A stretch of 64,000 nt of DNA from Stenocarpella maydis. Its lineage: Eukaryota > Ascomycota > Sordariomycetes > Diaporthales > Diaporthaceae. Position numbers and translations under genes: made by a program. The stretch covers positions 725,055 through 789,054 of the forward strand of contig NQMI01000011.1 of NCBI GenBank assembly GCA_002270565.1, written 5' to 3'. Positions 19,897 through 30,082 of this stretch are shown in pieces. How positions within the stretch are numbered: position 1 is the first letter of the stretch; every line of letters starts with the position of its first letter. The notes below the pieces were generated by a model. The model was given only the letters and a program-made list of their open reading frames with translations. It searched no databases and was not told the DNA's origin.

Positions 19897-22129
19897 CTAC
19901 AAAGTCTCGGTGCTAGCGCCCCCGGTCCTCTGGCTGCTCCGCTCCCCCTCGTCCCCTTCATGTGGTGCCCCCTTGTCGCGCTTCCTCCTCACGCCAAAGA
20001 GATCACCCACCGAGCTCGTCAGGCTCTTGGCGCGGGCCCTGACGCCCTTGTTGCCCTGCTGCTGCAGCCCCTGCGACTCGTCTGCCGTCCTGCTCCTCTC
20101 GATCGCGGACATAATCAACCTCTCTTCCTCCTCGCCTATTGGCTGCACCGCCGGCTCGTCTTGCGACACATACAGGCTTGCCCGCAGGCTGGGCCTCCTC
20201 CGCGACGACGGTCTCCGCACCGAGTTTGTGTCTTTCAGCAGGTTCGATGGGACCAGGCCGCTGACGGTCGAGTGGAAAGGGGATGGCGAGAAGATGGGCC
20301 CGGTGAAGTGGTGTGCGTGGGACCTTGACGCTGACTGTGGCCTTGGTGTGTGAGGACTGCCATCATTGGGAATATTGATGGCAGGGAGGCCCGGATTCTG
20401 AGGTAAAGGTGTGCTAGGAAGTGTAGATGGCTCAGAACTTATTGGTGTGGCGCTGGATATGGAGACAGCCGATTCCGATGACATCGCATGTGCTATTCCC
20501 GGGTGGACTGGCGGTGTGGAATGCCGCTCCTGTGAGCGTGTCCGTAATAAGGGCGCGGACTCGGCCACTCCTCCTGACGGAAAAAGTGATGTCCTTGGCG
20601 TTGCAGCTGGCGCCCTTGATGAAGGCACGCCAGATTCCTGGAGGACCGCCAATGGTTTGTTAATGGCATCTATGAAGCTCACCCGGGAGGACCGCCGTGA
20701 GCTCTTGCCTTCGCTGCCCCGACGTTTCTGCTGCGCAGGAGATGGAGGGTCATCGGGATCCTGTTCTGCGAGACTGATGGTCTCTTCGACGGCCTCATCG
20801 TCAGAAAGCATGTCTTCGTCCTCGTCTGCCGCATCCCTACCGCTAGTAATGAGGAATACGCCGAAGAATGTCAGAAAACAGCCACCTGTGAATTTGACGG
20901 CCTGCTCAGATGTCGTTCGCTCAAAGTCTCTATACAGCACTGCACTGCCTATGATGACGCACAGCGTGAACGAGACGAACTGTATGGGAATGACCTGAGT
21001 CGAATCGAACCGCTGCAGTGCCTTGTTGACATAGCGCACTTGCATGACGGCAGTGCCGAGCAGGATCAGCAAGAGCACGTAGGTCACTGGTGTTGTAAAG
21101 GCTCTCAGGAGTGTCGAAGACAACATGGACGATACGCCCTTGGTCGAGAGCGCGGTATAGCCACCTGGGATATGTCAGTCACGCGCGCGGAGTCAGGAAT
21201 AACGGCAGAACTGCCTGCCACGCACCGAACAAGCCGACGAGGCTGAGGTCAATGAGAATGGTGCGATTCCCATATTTGGGGCTCAGCCACATGAGAAGAA
21301 CAATCAGGCCGCAGGTCACACCCATGTACACCTCGAACTCGGTGGTGGTGATGGCATCCCAGACGGCGTGCGGGTCCAGCTTGGTCTCCTGGGTGTTGGC
21401 GCTCAGGACGACGGTGACGGCGCCAAACACGGCAATGACGACGCCCCAGAAGTCGCGCTTGCGGAACTTCTCCTTGAAGACTATAGGCGCGATGATGCAG
21501 TTGGACACGAGGGCGACGACGCCCAGCGGCGACACGATGGAGGCCGGGGCAAAGCCGTAGGCCAGGAAGTTACCCATCTCGCCGACGGTGATGAGGATCT
21601 GGCCAAGCCACCAGTATGGAGACTGGAGGTAGTTCCCGGGGTGCTTCGTCGAGTCGTCATCCGAGTCCTCGGACCAGCGCGAGTCACCGGACTGGAAGGA
21701 TTGGGTCAGGGGGTCCGACTCGTGGGCGCCGCGGGCCTCGTCGTCGTTGTCGTCGTCGCCGTCGCCTCCGGCCGGCGGCAGGGCTCCTCCTCGGTGCGCG
21801 TCCACGGAGCCATAGCCAGTGGGCGGCGTTCCGTTCCCATTCTTTGCATTTTTCAGGGCTTGTTTTGCGCGCTCGCGCATTTGCACCTTTTCCCTGTGTA
21901 ATCGGATATGCGCGTATCTTTGGACGTTCAAGGCCAGGGCGATGAGGATGTTTCCGACGATGGCTGTGACTATGCCAATCAGGCTTGACCACTCCTCCAG
22001 ACCCTTCTTGGGCCCGCCGGGATTCCCATCGCCGACGCCTTGGCGCAGGTAGTCATCAGAAGTGTAGGCGGGCAGATAGTGGGTGAGGGATCTCGCAGGT
22101 ATCGAGGGCGGTGGTAGCGGGATGTACAT
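19897..22129 (-). CDS. NIPA-type magnesium transporter, 723 aa
   Basis: Two exons on the minus strand, 22129-21226 and 21164-19897, with a 61-nt intron (GTGCGT..CCCAG). The junction reads SLVGLFGGYTALSTKG. This is a member of the NIPA/DUF803 branch of the drug/metabolite transporter superfamily, multi-pass membrane proteins known in animals as Mg2+ transporters. The first helix (SSLIGIVTAIVGNILIALAL) is followed by an acidic, Ser/Asp-rich cytosolic loop (about 90-165). The conserved core then runs YWWLGQILITVGEMGNFLAYGFAPASIVSPLG, IIAPIVFKEKF and the QVRYVNKALQRFDSTQVIPIQF signature. The last roughly 230 residues are a Ser/Pro-rich tail. The start ATG is the first in frame. The gene is divergent from the 532-aa gene, with 1.1 kb between them. 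Confidence 0.9.
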
Positions 22130-23233
22130 GGCGACTCAGGGGCCGTCTGTGGCTGCCGACCGGGAGTTGCAACGGGTCGAGGAAGAGTGTATCATGGGTG
22201 ATAGCAGCGATGGATTGACGGGGGCTCGAGTATGCGGGTGCTATGCGGGTGCTATGCGGGTGCTATGCGGGTGCTATGCACATGTGCACATAAACGTGAT
22301 TTGTTGCAGGTAGGACGCTGGCTCGACTCGAGTTCGGTGGGCTGCCTGGGATTGGGAGCTCAGCCTCGGGAGCGCAGGTCGCATGCGTGCATGAAGCGGT
22401 GGTGCAGGATGGAGTCGAGGTTTCGCTGCGAGGGACGGGCCTCAGGTCGATAGCGCAGGATCGGCAGTTGCGGGAGGGGGGCGGAACAGGAATAGATAGA
22501 TACAGGGCAAAAGGGAGAGAGAGAGAAAAAGAAGGAAGGCTGACTGCAATGTGTGAAACGCTGGAGCGCAAAGCAGGAAGTGCAGATAATAGAAAATGTC
22601 CTGTACCTGGGGAGCCGCATGTGAGATTGGTCTCGCATCTCGCATTCAACCGCTCGCCATGGAAAAGCGCGCGAATGCCGTCATGTCCACTCCCCACCCA
22701 CTGAGTGCACTCACTGCCCCAGCGGTCCTTGTTTCCAGGACCCGAACCCTGGGGCAAGGGGGCTCCTCCCGGCCGAGCATCCTTACTAAGTAAACCACGT
22801 CAGTACATATGGCCTGTCTTCCCACATGCCACCATACACACACCCCTCATCCTCCTCGTCCTCCTCATCAGCAGCCTGGCCTAGTCGAACCTGTAGACGC
22901 ATCAATCATTCTTTTAGCATCAACTCTCATCCCTGCCGCCACTCCAAGTGTCACGACAAAGGTCACGAGCGGGTTAGATTGCACCCGATAATTATAGAGC
23001 CCCCCCATCTCGGGTAGAAAATAAGAAACAAGCACATGCACAACACACGCGGTGCATGTGCATAGTATCAGGTGGCGGGGTCGATCGAGGCTCGAGCTTC
23101 AATTTCCCCATCCCCACCTCCTCCCACCGCATCGCCCCAGCGTCAAATCTTCCCGAGCATCCCCTGCCGCCCACCGGCCAGGCCGAAGGCTACCCGAGGA
23201 CTGCAGCCATCCGCTCACCCGGTCAACATCATA
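22130..23233. promoter_or_regulatory. Shared divergent promoter region
   Basis: 1.1 kb between the NIPA-like gene (minus) and the 532-aa gene (plus). It contains the 11-bp tandem repeat at 22231-22280 and CT/GA-rich tracts near 22515 and 22848. No gene is supported. A tRNA-like B-box on the minus strand near 22730 was tested and does not fold. Confidence 0.45.
22231..22280 (+). repeat. 11-bp tandem repeat, 4.5 units
   Basis: Unit TATGCGGGTGC repeated four times perfectly (22231-22274) plus a partial fifth. It lies about 100 bp upstream of the NIPA-like start codon. Confidence 0.85.
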
Positions 23234-24832
23234 ATGCCGGACGACAAAGAGCCGCAGGGCCCGAGCAACCCCTTCATCAGGTTCAAGAACCACGTCAACG
23301 CCCGCATCGGCACCGGCGTCTCTGTTCTCACCCGCACCACCGATGAACGTCACAAGGCTTTGTCCAGCACCCAGCCAACCAGCCACGACCAGCAAGAGCG
23401 TACTGCAGCGTCGTCGCCATGGCCAAACAGGAACCACGGCCCAGGCACCCTCAGCGCGCAGTTGAGGGCACTCAAGTTCTGGGACGACTGGTGCCTCTTC
23501 GACCCGTACAGTCCACACAACTTGCAACATCTCCCCCAGCCCAGCCCAAACGACCTGCCCCCAGCCCTTGACCCGAAGGATTTTGGCTTCCACGAGGCCT
23601 TCGAGGACCTCATGTCCCTGAGCCACCCGTTCCCGGGGCAGCTGATGGACCTGGACACGCGAGCACGCCTGAAGAGATCCCCCCTCGGCCGGCTCGTCCC
23701 GCCAGAGACACCGTCCGCTTGGGCCAGACGGCTCTACGGCAACGCTCTGCTGCCCCCGCCCTTCATCTGGGAACAGCCGCGGCTCGCTGGGTGGATCCCA
23801 AGGCCCTGGGTGGCCCATCAGGGAGAACAGCCGGCAGGCGGGCTACGTCACGCCTGGGAGGCCTTTGAAGCTGAGCACAGAGCTCAGCACGACAACAACG
23901 CCGTCGGCGAAGTTGCCAGGGCGTACCTGGAGGCCATGCGCCGCATGGACGAGAGTGTTGACGAGTCCCTCTCAAAGTTCGAGGAAATCGTGGGGCGCGA
24001 AATCGCTGAGTTGATGCGGACGGGCCGAACCCTCGCAGACAAGGCCGCGAAAGCATTTTCCGGAGAGGGCCCTGGAAAACACAATTCCAGCAGCAATGAC
24101 GCAGAAGCGGTTGACGGGGCAAAGCCCAGGTCGGTCAGTGAAAAGGACCAGCCTGACACAGAGGAGGACCTGTTCGAGGTGATCCAGTCGGCCACGGCGG
24201 CAGTGGACAAGTTCTGGAGCAGCTTCGACTTGTCGAAGGCTCATGATAGGGCTAGGCAGATGCCTCCTCGAGCCGAGCGCACTGTGAGAGATGCGCCGCC
24301 TGTCAAAGAGACGGTGGAGTACGATCAATCAGGTGGAAAGACGATCAGGACATCTTCCGAGCACGTTGACGCGTTCGGCTTCATCCATTCCAGGACTGAA
24401 GTCAGGAGACTCAACGCGAAGGGCGAGACGGTCGACTACGATACGCGCTACTCTGTCCGTTCTTCCTCTGATGGCCCCCGAGGCAATCGCCCGCGCCAAG
24501 AGGAGTACCACCCCCGCTGCAATGCGCCAGCCTCCGTGTGGATGACACCGGCGCAGTACTCCGCCTTCACCAGGAAGTCCTCAGACGAGCAACTGTTGCA
24601 GGAGCAGAACAAGCGCTTCAGGGCACAAAGGGACGCGGAAGAGACGGCAAGCAGCGGCGACGCGGATGGGCGCACCCATCTGCAGGCTTACGAAAAGCAT
24701 TTCAGGGTCCTGGAAGAAGACCGCAAAGAGAGGCTGAGGAGAGCGAGAGAAGAGGAGGCAGCGACCAGCTCGACACCTGAGAAGCCCCAAGAGAATGTGA
24801 GCAGTAAGAGCTCCGGGTGGTTCTGGCGATGA
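23234..24832 (+). CDS. Uncharacterised fungal protein, 532 aa
   Basis: Single exon. I chose the ATG at 23234 (MPDDKEPQGPSNPFIRFKNH). The frame remains open upstream to 23072, but that stretch reads like a Pro/Ser-rich translated leader. The N-terminus is basic and Ser/Pro-rich. A distinctive central part reads FWDDWCLFDPYSPHNL and WARRLYGNALLPPPFIWEQP (about residues 85-185). An Asp/Glu-rich helical part follows (about 210-320). Then comes the stretch EYDQSGGKTIRTSSEHVDAF with GFIHSRTEVRRLNAKGET, and finally a charged, probably coiled-coil C-terminus (EKHFRVLEEDRKERLRRARE). No signal peptide or membrane segment is seen. I do not recognise a named family. The length and codon pattern support a real gene. 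Confidence 0.75.
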   Translation: MPDDKEPQGPSNPFIRFKNHVNARIGTGVSVLTRTTDERHKALSSTQPTSHDQQERTAASSPWPNRNHGPGTLSAQLRALKFWDDWCLFDPYSPHNLQHLPQPSPNDLPPALDPKDFGFHEAFEDLMSLSHPFPGQLMDLDTRARLKRSPLGRLVPPETPSAWARRLYGNALLPPPFIWEQPRLAGWIPRPWVAHQGEQPAGGLRHAWEAFEAEHRAQHDNNAVGEVARAYLEAMRRMDESVDESLSKFEEIVGREIAELMRTGRTLADKAAKAFSGEGPGKHNSSSNDAEAVDGAKPRSVSEKDQPDTEEDLFEVIQSATAAVDKFWSSFDLSKAHDRARQMPPRAERTVRDAPPVKETVEYDQSGGKTIRTSSEHVDAFGFIHSRTEVRRLNAKGETVDYDTRYSVRSSSDGPRGNRPRQEEYHPRCNAPASVWMTPAQYSAFTRKSSDEQLLQEQNKRFRAQRDAEETASSGDADGRTHLQAYEKHFRVLEEDRKERLRRAREEEAATSSTPEKPQENVSSKSSGWFWR

Positions 24833-26189
24833 AAGGCCAAAGAGGCGGTGTCGGCCGTCACCACGAGGTTCATGGTAGTATTTGGACCCCCCCTCCCCTT
24901 ACAGATCCCCCTCACCCAACAGGTTACTGGCCAATATTCGCGGGTTTGTAGTTGGCCAACTCTCACTTCATGAATAATGATGACCTGCTGTTCAGCCGCA
25001 GTTAGACTGTCCACGCATGTTATTCGCGCAGTGCCACGGATTCATTTCTGTCCTTCACTAACCGCCATCCCCTGGCGCACACTTGCCAGGTCTCATTGAG
25101 CACTCTCAGCACAACAGAGTGCTTCACGCCGGGTCGTGAACAAAAATGGAGGCACGATGGCTTGCTGAGAGTGTCAACGACGTCTACTTCAGGGCCGACG
25201 GCCTATGGCACCAGGTCGCCCGCCCGTCAGTTGGCTTGATTTACGGTCGTGCTGTGGGAAATTAAGCAGAATTCACCATCCGTAACCTTCAATAACAAGA
25301 TTGAGCATTCATTTGCACGTGTGCCTGTTCATACTCGTCTGGCATGAAGTCCTACAACCCATAGGGGCCATCGTGGTCCTTCTGTTGTACACGGTCGGTG
25401 AACAAGAGCCGGCATCCCAGAATCTCCCGCGGCGCCCATCTGGAATCAGGAATCACGCCCCCCCCCCGAAAAAAAAACCGGTCACACAACGGATATATGT
25501 ATGTTTCGATACCCGAGTGGGCTTCTACGGCTCCACTCGAGTCAAATAAGTGCTCTTCCAGAGGGTATCGACGAAGTTGTGATGGCTCCCGGAGGCAGGC
25601 CAAGCTGACGACCTCTGACCGGCTTGAGACGGTCTGCACCGTGATAGCCCCGATCTTGTTGCAACGGGATGACGGCAGGCACCTAGAGCCCCTTGCGGAG
25701 TCAGGCGGACGCCTCTGGCATGCTGCGCAATGCCGGGCTGCAGAATGGTTCGGAAGCAGGATGCCACAGTATTTTGGCGCACAAAGAGCAAGCATATGGT
25801 CACAGATGCGAGGCGGACACATGGGGAGATGCGAGGGAACGTCGGGAGTGTGGTGCGTCGCCCGATACATGCTAGAAGGGGTTTTTGGTAATCATTACAT
25901 GGGAGCGCTCAACATGCGGTGCGTCCAGCGGGAAGCCGTGAGAGAAAGCATCGTATAATTTCATCATCGTGATCATCCATCCACCCCGCCCCAAGTTATC
26001 TACTTCTCCCGACTTTGCCCTCCAATGTGTCGACAGCGGACCTCCGCCCAAAACGCCAACAATGACCAGTCATGGAAAGCCATCGCAACGCCAGAGTGAG
26101 AAGAGCAATGCCGTGCCATGCCGAAGAAAGGACAAGGAAACTGCTCGATGAGAAAGAAATCATCGGACCGTGCCAAAACAGCCACGGAC
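24833..26189. other. Convergent intergenic region
   Basis: Between the 3' ends of the 532-aa gene (plus) and the 513-aa gene (minus). A short C8/A7 junction lies at about 25460-25477. No gene or RNA is recognised. Confidence 0.5.
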
Positions 26190-27731
26190 CTACCACTGCA
26201 CGCTCTTTTTCTTGGTGATCTTCTTGTCGTCCTTCCTCAGGCCCGAGAAGAAGCCGCTGACTGCGGCCGCCGGGTTCGCCCCGGACAGGTAGGGGCCCTG
26301 GTTCGGCTTTGTGCGGCCCGGTTTGGACTGCCCCTGTGCCGGTGGGGGCCCGGATGGCCGCCCGCCGAACAGGTTATTCAGGGTTGAACTGTGAAAAGGC
26401 CCGGTCCCAGGTCCGACGCTCATGGGTCGCTGAGGGGGACCGGCGAAGTTCGGGGGCTGCTGCTGCTGCTGTGGTCGACCCTGGAATTGCGGCCGCGTGG
26501 GCAGGGGAGGGCTTGCCTGTTGCGGCTGGGCGGGCGGTCGACCCAAGGTGAGATCCTGGCCCTCTGTGCCGTATAGTTTCTTGAGCCTCTCCGTCTCCTT
26601 GGCTATCTCTGCCTCACGCCGGCGCTTCTCCTTCTCTTCCTCGTCGAGCATCCGCTTGATGCGTTTCTGCTCTTCCCGGTCTCTCCTCTCGCGCTCACGA
26701 GCCTCTCTCTGCATCTCAGCCTGCCGCTCCTTTTCCTCTCTCTCGACCATTGCCTTCAGCCTCTCGGTCTCGGCGTCGATGGTTGCATCGCTTGGCTTGT
26801 CCGACGAGGAAGCCGCCATGTTGGCTGTGGACATGACTGGGAGAGCCTGTGGCGCAGACGGACCGAGGGCACCTGCCATTACTGGACCAGCCGGGGGCGG
26901 ACTAGGCCTGGAGTTCTTGCGCCTGCCGGCCGAGACTGGCAATGGGCCAGTGGCCCCGACGTTGAACAAGTCGGGCCGTTTGTCTGGCGCAAGGTACAGG
27001 TCACGGATGACCTCAGCCCCCAGCACGAGTACAATGTCCAGCCCCTTGCGATCCTCCATGTCTATGCGCTGCAGATTTGGCTCGTATACAGTCACCGCGG
27101 TTGCGCGGCCCTGCTTGAAAAGCGCCACTGTGATGTCTGGCTCCTTGCTCTTATGCCTGCCGACGCTCTTTCCGACGTTGAAGCAGGTCATGTCCTTGCT
27201 CAACCGCCCGTCCTTCTTCCACCTGAACATTACCCTGGGGCGGAAGTCGGTCAGAGGCTCACCATTCTGGGTCTGCCGGTCGAGCTGCGAGTTTGAGGGC
27301 ATCTTGAAGCTCTGGCTCAGCATCTCGAACTCCCAGGTGTCGGTCTTTGTGAGCGAGCCTGGTATGTATTTGACCGAGACGGCCTGGTCAGGGTTGTATA
27401 GGTAGATTGTGAAGTTGTCGGGTATCATAGGCTGGGGCGCAAGGGATGCGCCGCCGTTTTGGCTCTGCTGCGCCCTAACCTCAGCTGCTGACAGAGTCGG
27501 CTGGGACCACTCGGGCTCGACGACGACCTCGGCGTAGACGACGTCCGGAGCGAAGGGGTCAGTCAAGGCGACGGCATATTTCCTGCGGGCGGCAGGGTTG
27601 GAAGGGTCCGCCCTCTTGAAGACATATTCTGGGGCGGGCTCGGAGCCATTCTGAGTGAAATAGACAACACTGGAGAGAGGGTTGTCGTTGGTCTGTTTGA
27701 ACTGGAAGGTCGGCAGGTTTTCGTCGAGCAT
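26190..27731 (-). CDS. Uncharacterised conserved protein with coiled coil, 513 aa
   Basis: Single exon from ATG at 27731 to TAG at 26190. The N-terminal 260 residues look like a compact domain. It starts MLDENLPTFQFKQTNDNPLS, continues with beta-rich segments, and includes DTWEFEMLSQSFKMPSNSQL and KKDGRLSKDMTCFNVGKSVG. A Pro/Ala linker follows. Residues about 325-400 form a highly charged helix (repeated EKERQAEMQREARERERRDR type), a probable coiled coil. The last 110 residues are Gln/Pro-rich and end in a Lys-rich stretch (KDDKKITKKKSVQW). No signal peptide or TM segment is seen. I cannot assign a function. The domain order suggests a scaffold or cytoskeletal/trafficking adaptor, which is a guess. 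Confidence 0.8.
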   Translation of the reverse strand: MLDENLPTFQFKQTNDNPLSSVVYFTQNGSEPAPEYVFKRADPSNPAARRKYAVALTDPFAPDVVYAEVVVEPEWSQPTLSAAEVRAQQSQNGGASLAPQPMIPDNFTIYLYNPDQAVSVKYIPGSLTKTDTWEFEMLSQSFKMPSNSQLDRQTQNGEPLTDFRPRVMFRWKKDGRLSKDMTCFNVGKSVGRHKSKEPDITVALFKQGRATAVTVYEPNLQRIDMEDRKGLDIVLVLGAEVIRDLYLAPDKRPDLFNVGATGPLPVSAGRRKNSRPSPPPAGPVMAGALGPSAPQALPVMSTANMAASSSDKPSDATIDAETERLKAMVEREEKERQAEMQREARERERRDREEQKRIKRMLDEEEKEKRRREAEIAKETERLKKLYGTEGQDLTLGRPPAQPQQASPPLPTRPQFQGRPQQQQQPPNFAGPPQRPMSVGPGTGPFHSSTLNNLFGGRPSGPPPAQGQSKPGRTKPNQGPYLSGANPAAAVSGFFSGLRKDDKKITKKKSVQW

Positions 27732-28905
27732 GATGCAACAGGGTATGGTCTGGGACGAGACTCGGGTTTGCCACCAGCACCGCTAGAAGTGACACTTCAG
27801 CTCATGTGCAGTTGAAGCCAAGCAGCGGCAAGTCCTGGATCCGGGTCGAGGGTTGTTTCGGAGGAGGTGGCCAGCGGCGGGTTCGCTCGAAGAACAAAGG
27901 AGTCACGGGGGACGAAAGCTGGACGGGCTGACGAGAGTCGACCTAGGATCCCAGCTGGATTGGAAGACGATACGATGCGATGCGATGCTATATGATACGA
28001 GAATATGCGAACGAACTAGTCGCTGTCTTGTCCTCGACCAGCGTATGCACAAGGAGCTGAGCGGACAACACAGGGTCTGGGGGGTGGGGGGTTCACTGGG
28101 TGGTGAGGGTGGAGGAAGGGTTGAGGAGAGATCAGAGGTGAGGCGCAAGTGGCGTCGAGGCAACAGAGGACGAGGAAGCTTGGCGGGAAGGAAGATGTAT
28201 ACACTAAAAATTTAATAGCAGTTGCGGTAATAATAGAAACGAAACACAACCCCGGTATCATATGAAGGAGGGGGGGGGGGAAGGCGATGTAATGGGACGG
28301 ATTGGATCGACAAGAATGTCGCTGCGGATGCGATGCGACGGGTCTGCGAGCAGGAAGCGCTCAGCGGCTGCAACCAGGCAGACTGGAAGACTGGACAGCA
28401 CTGACAGGGGAGCCTGTAGGGACCCACCCACCCGTACTTGGGGAGCTGAAACGGGACTCTGGGGACGTCATCCATGAGCCACCCGCTGACTGACTTGCAT
28501 GCACCCCGGCAACCCTGGCAGCCCTGGCAGCCTGGCAGAGCTGGTCACAACCGTGTATCTACACTCAAACCTCCCTCAAACCCCGCATACACAACACATC
28601 GCTGACGACTAGCACCGAGAGGTCCCAGCTGAAAGATCGCCAGGGACCACAGGAATTCCTCCCCGCGCATTACGACTACACATGGCTTGGCGCAGCTGGG
28701 CAGTGCTGGAAGCCGCGTTCCTGGTCCCGGCTCCGGGATCCCTGGCCAGGCTTGTCAAGGCATCAAGGCACACACACACCCTCCACAAACCTGGGCATAG
28801 GCCCCACCATCGCTAGATATCTATATATCAACTAGCGAAGGTACCGAGATGAAAGACAACAACGCCAAAAACGCCGGCGGGAAACCGCACCATTCCCATC
28901 CGTCA
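27732..28905. other. Intergenic region upstream of the 513-aa gene
   Basis: Promoter of the 513-aa gene and 3' flank of the esterase gene. A G-run lies near 28268-28280. No gene is supported. Confidence 0.5.
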
Positions 28906-30082
28906 TCATTGAGTGCTGTCGTCCTCGCACGCGGTGATCTTGGACGCCGGCGGCAGCGGGTGTGCCTCGAAGAAGTCGAGGATCAGCGACGAGGCATTGA
29001 ACGAGGCTGGGTGCCGCCCCTCCTGCGAGTTATCGCTGTTGGGCTGCGTGCTCGGCCAGTCGTGCCCGATGTCCTAAGCCGACACCATGCAATGGTCAGC
29101 ATTGACGCCTCACGATGGGCGGTGCCTACTGCCCGCACTCACCGTCCCGCTCATTATATGAGTCACCAGGCCCTTCCGGGCCCCCTCTCCATACTCATAC
29201 CTGACGGCGCTGCCCCCTCCCGAGGCACCGGGCACCGCAGTCTCCCGGTTCCCTGAACCAAGGGCGTCCCTATCTGCCCACGTCTGGACCCAGTGTGGAA
29301 TGGAGGGGAGGCACCCGCCCCTCCGCGGCCCGCCGTAATAAGAAATGGTGTCGTCCGCCAGGCCGTGCATGACCAGCACCGGCACGTCTTCCCTGCCCGG
29401 GGAGCACGGCTCGATGGGCACCGTCTCCGGCTCGCACGCGTCCCCGAAGTCGGAAATGTAGTACGACCCGGACACGGGCGCAAACGCCGCGATCCGCCGC
29501 GACATGTCCTCATCGCACGCGAGGACCCCCGCGAACCCGCCGCCTTGGGACTTGCCCGTGGCGTAGATGCGGTCCGTGTCGATGCAGTACTGCGCCTCGA
29601 GCTCGTCTAGGATCGAGCTGGTGAAGCCCACGTCGTCGGTGCCCACCCCGGGAACACCCTCCCAGGTTTTCTGTGGATCGAGACAAGTGCACTGTGAGCT
29701 TCTGATCCCAGGCGCGGAGGGGCGAGGGATAAAGGCTCCCTTCCAGAGGGGAGAGGGGGTGGAGCTAAGAACTCACGTTGACCCCGTTGGGATATACGAC
29801 AATATAATCCTGATTGAAGTACGCCGTGCTCAAAAGATCCAGTCTCTGCTGCTCCTCGGCGACGCGAGTGCCGCCGTGGTAAGATAGCACCACCGGAGCC
29901 GGAGTGGTCGCTATATAGTTGGCAGGGAACCAGAGCAGGTAACGGCGGTCGCCCACCGGGACATTGACAGTTTGCTCGAGCGTGACCGCATGATCCTGCT
30001 GGCAGCCTGGCGAGGGCAGGGCTGCGGCGTACCGAGAGAGGAGGCTGGCGCCGAGGAGGAGGATGGACGATACAGCTCGCAT
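28906..30082 (-). CDS. Secreted feruloyl esterase (CE1 / PHB-depolymerase-like), 333 aa
   Basis: Three exons on the minus strand: 30082-29777, 29670-29143 and 29073-28906, with introns of 106 and 69 nt (GTGAGT donors, CAG/TAG acceptors, all phase 0). The product is a type-D-like feruloyl esterase of the LpqC/poly(3-hydroxybutyrate) depolymerase family, which releases ferulic acid from plant cell-wall xylan. Residues 1-21 form a signal peptide (VSSILLLGASLLSRYAAAL). The nucleophile elbow is GKSQGG with Ser143. The acid residue is probably Asp208 in MHGLADDT, and the His is His282 in IGHDWPS. The oxyanion-loop block VVLSYHGG is present, and several cysteines could form disulfides. No cellulose-binding module is seen. 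The ATG at 30082 gives a clean signal peptide. An upstream in-frame ATG at 30112 would spoil it. Acetylxylan esterase activity is the main alternative. Confidence 0.88.

Noticed and set aside
22715..22800. tRNA-like B-box (GGTTCGGGTCC) on the minus strand
   Set aside because: The T-stem has a mismatch and no acceptor or anticodon arm can be formed.
26497..27405. 302-codon plus-strand frame opposite the 513-aa gene
   Set aside because: Shadow of the minus-strand gene, with low-complexity Ser-rich translation and no domain.
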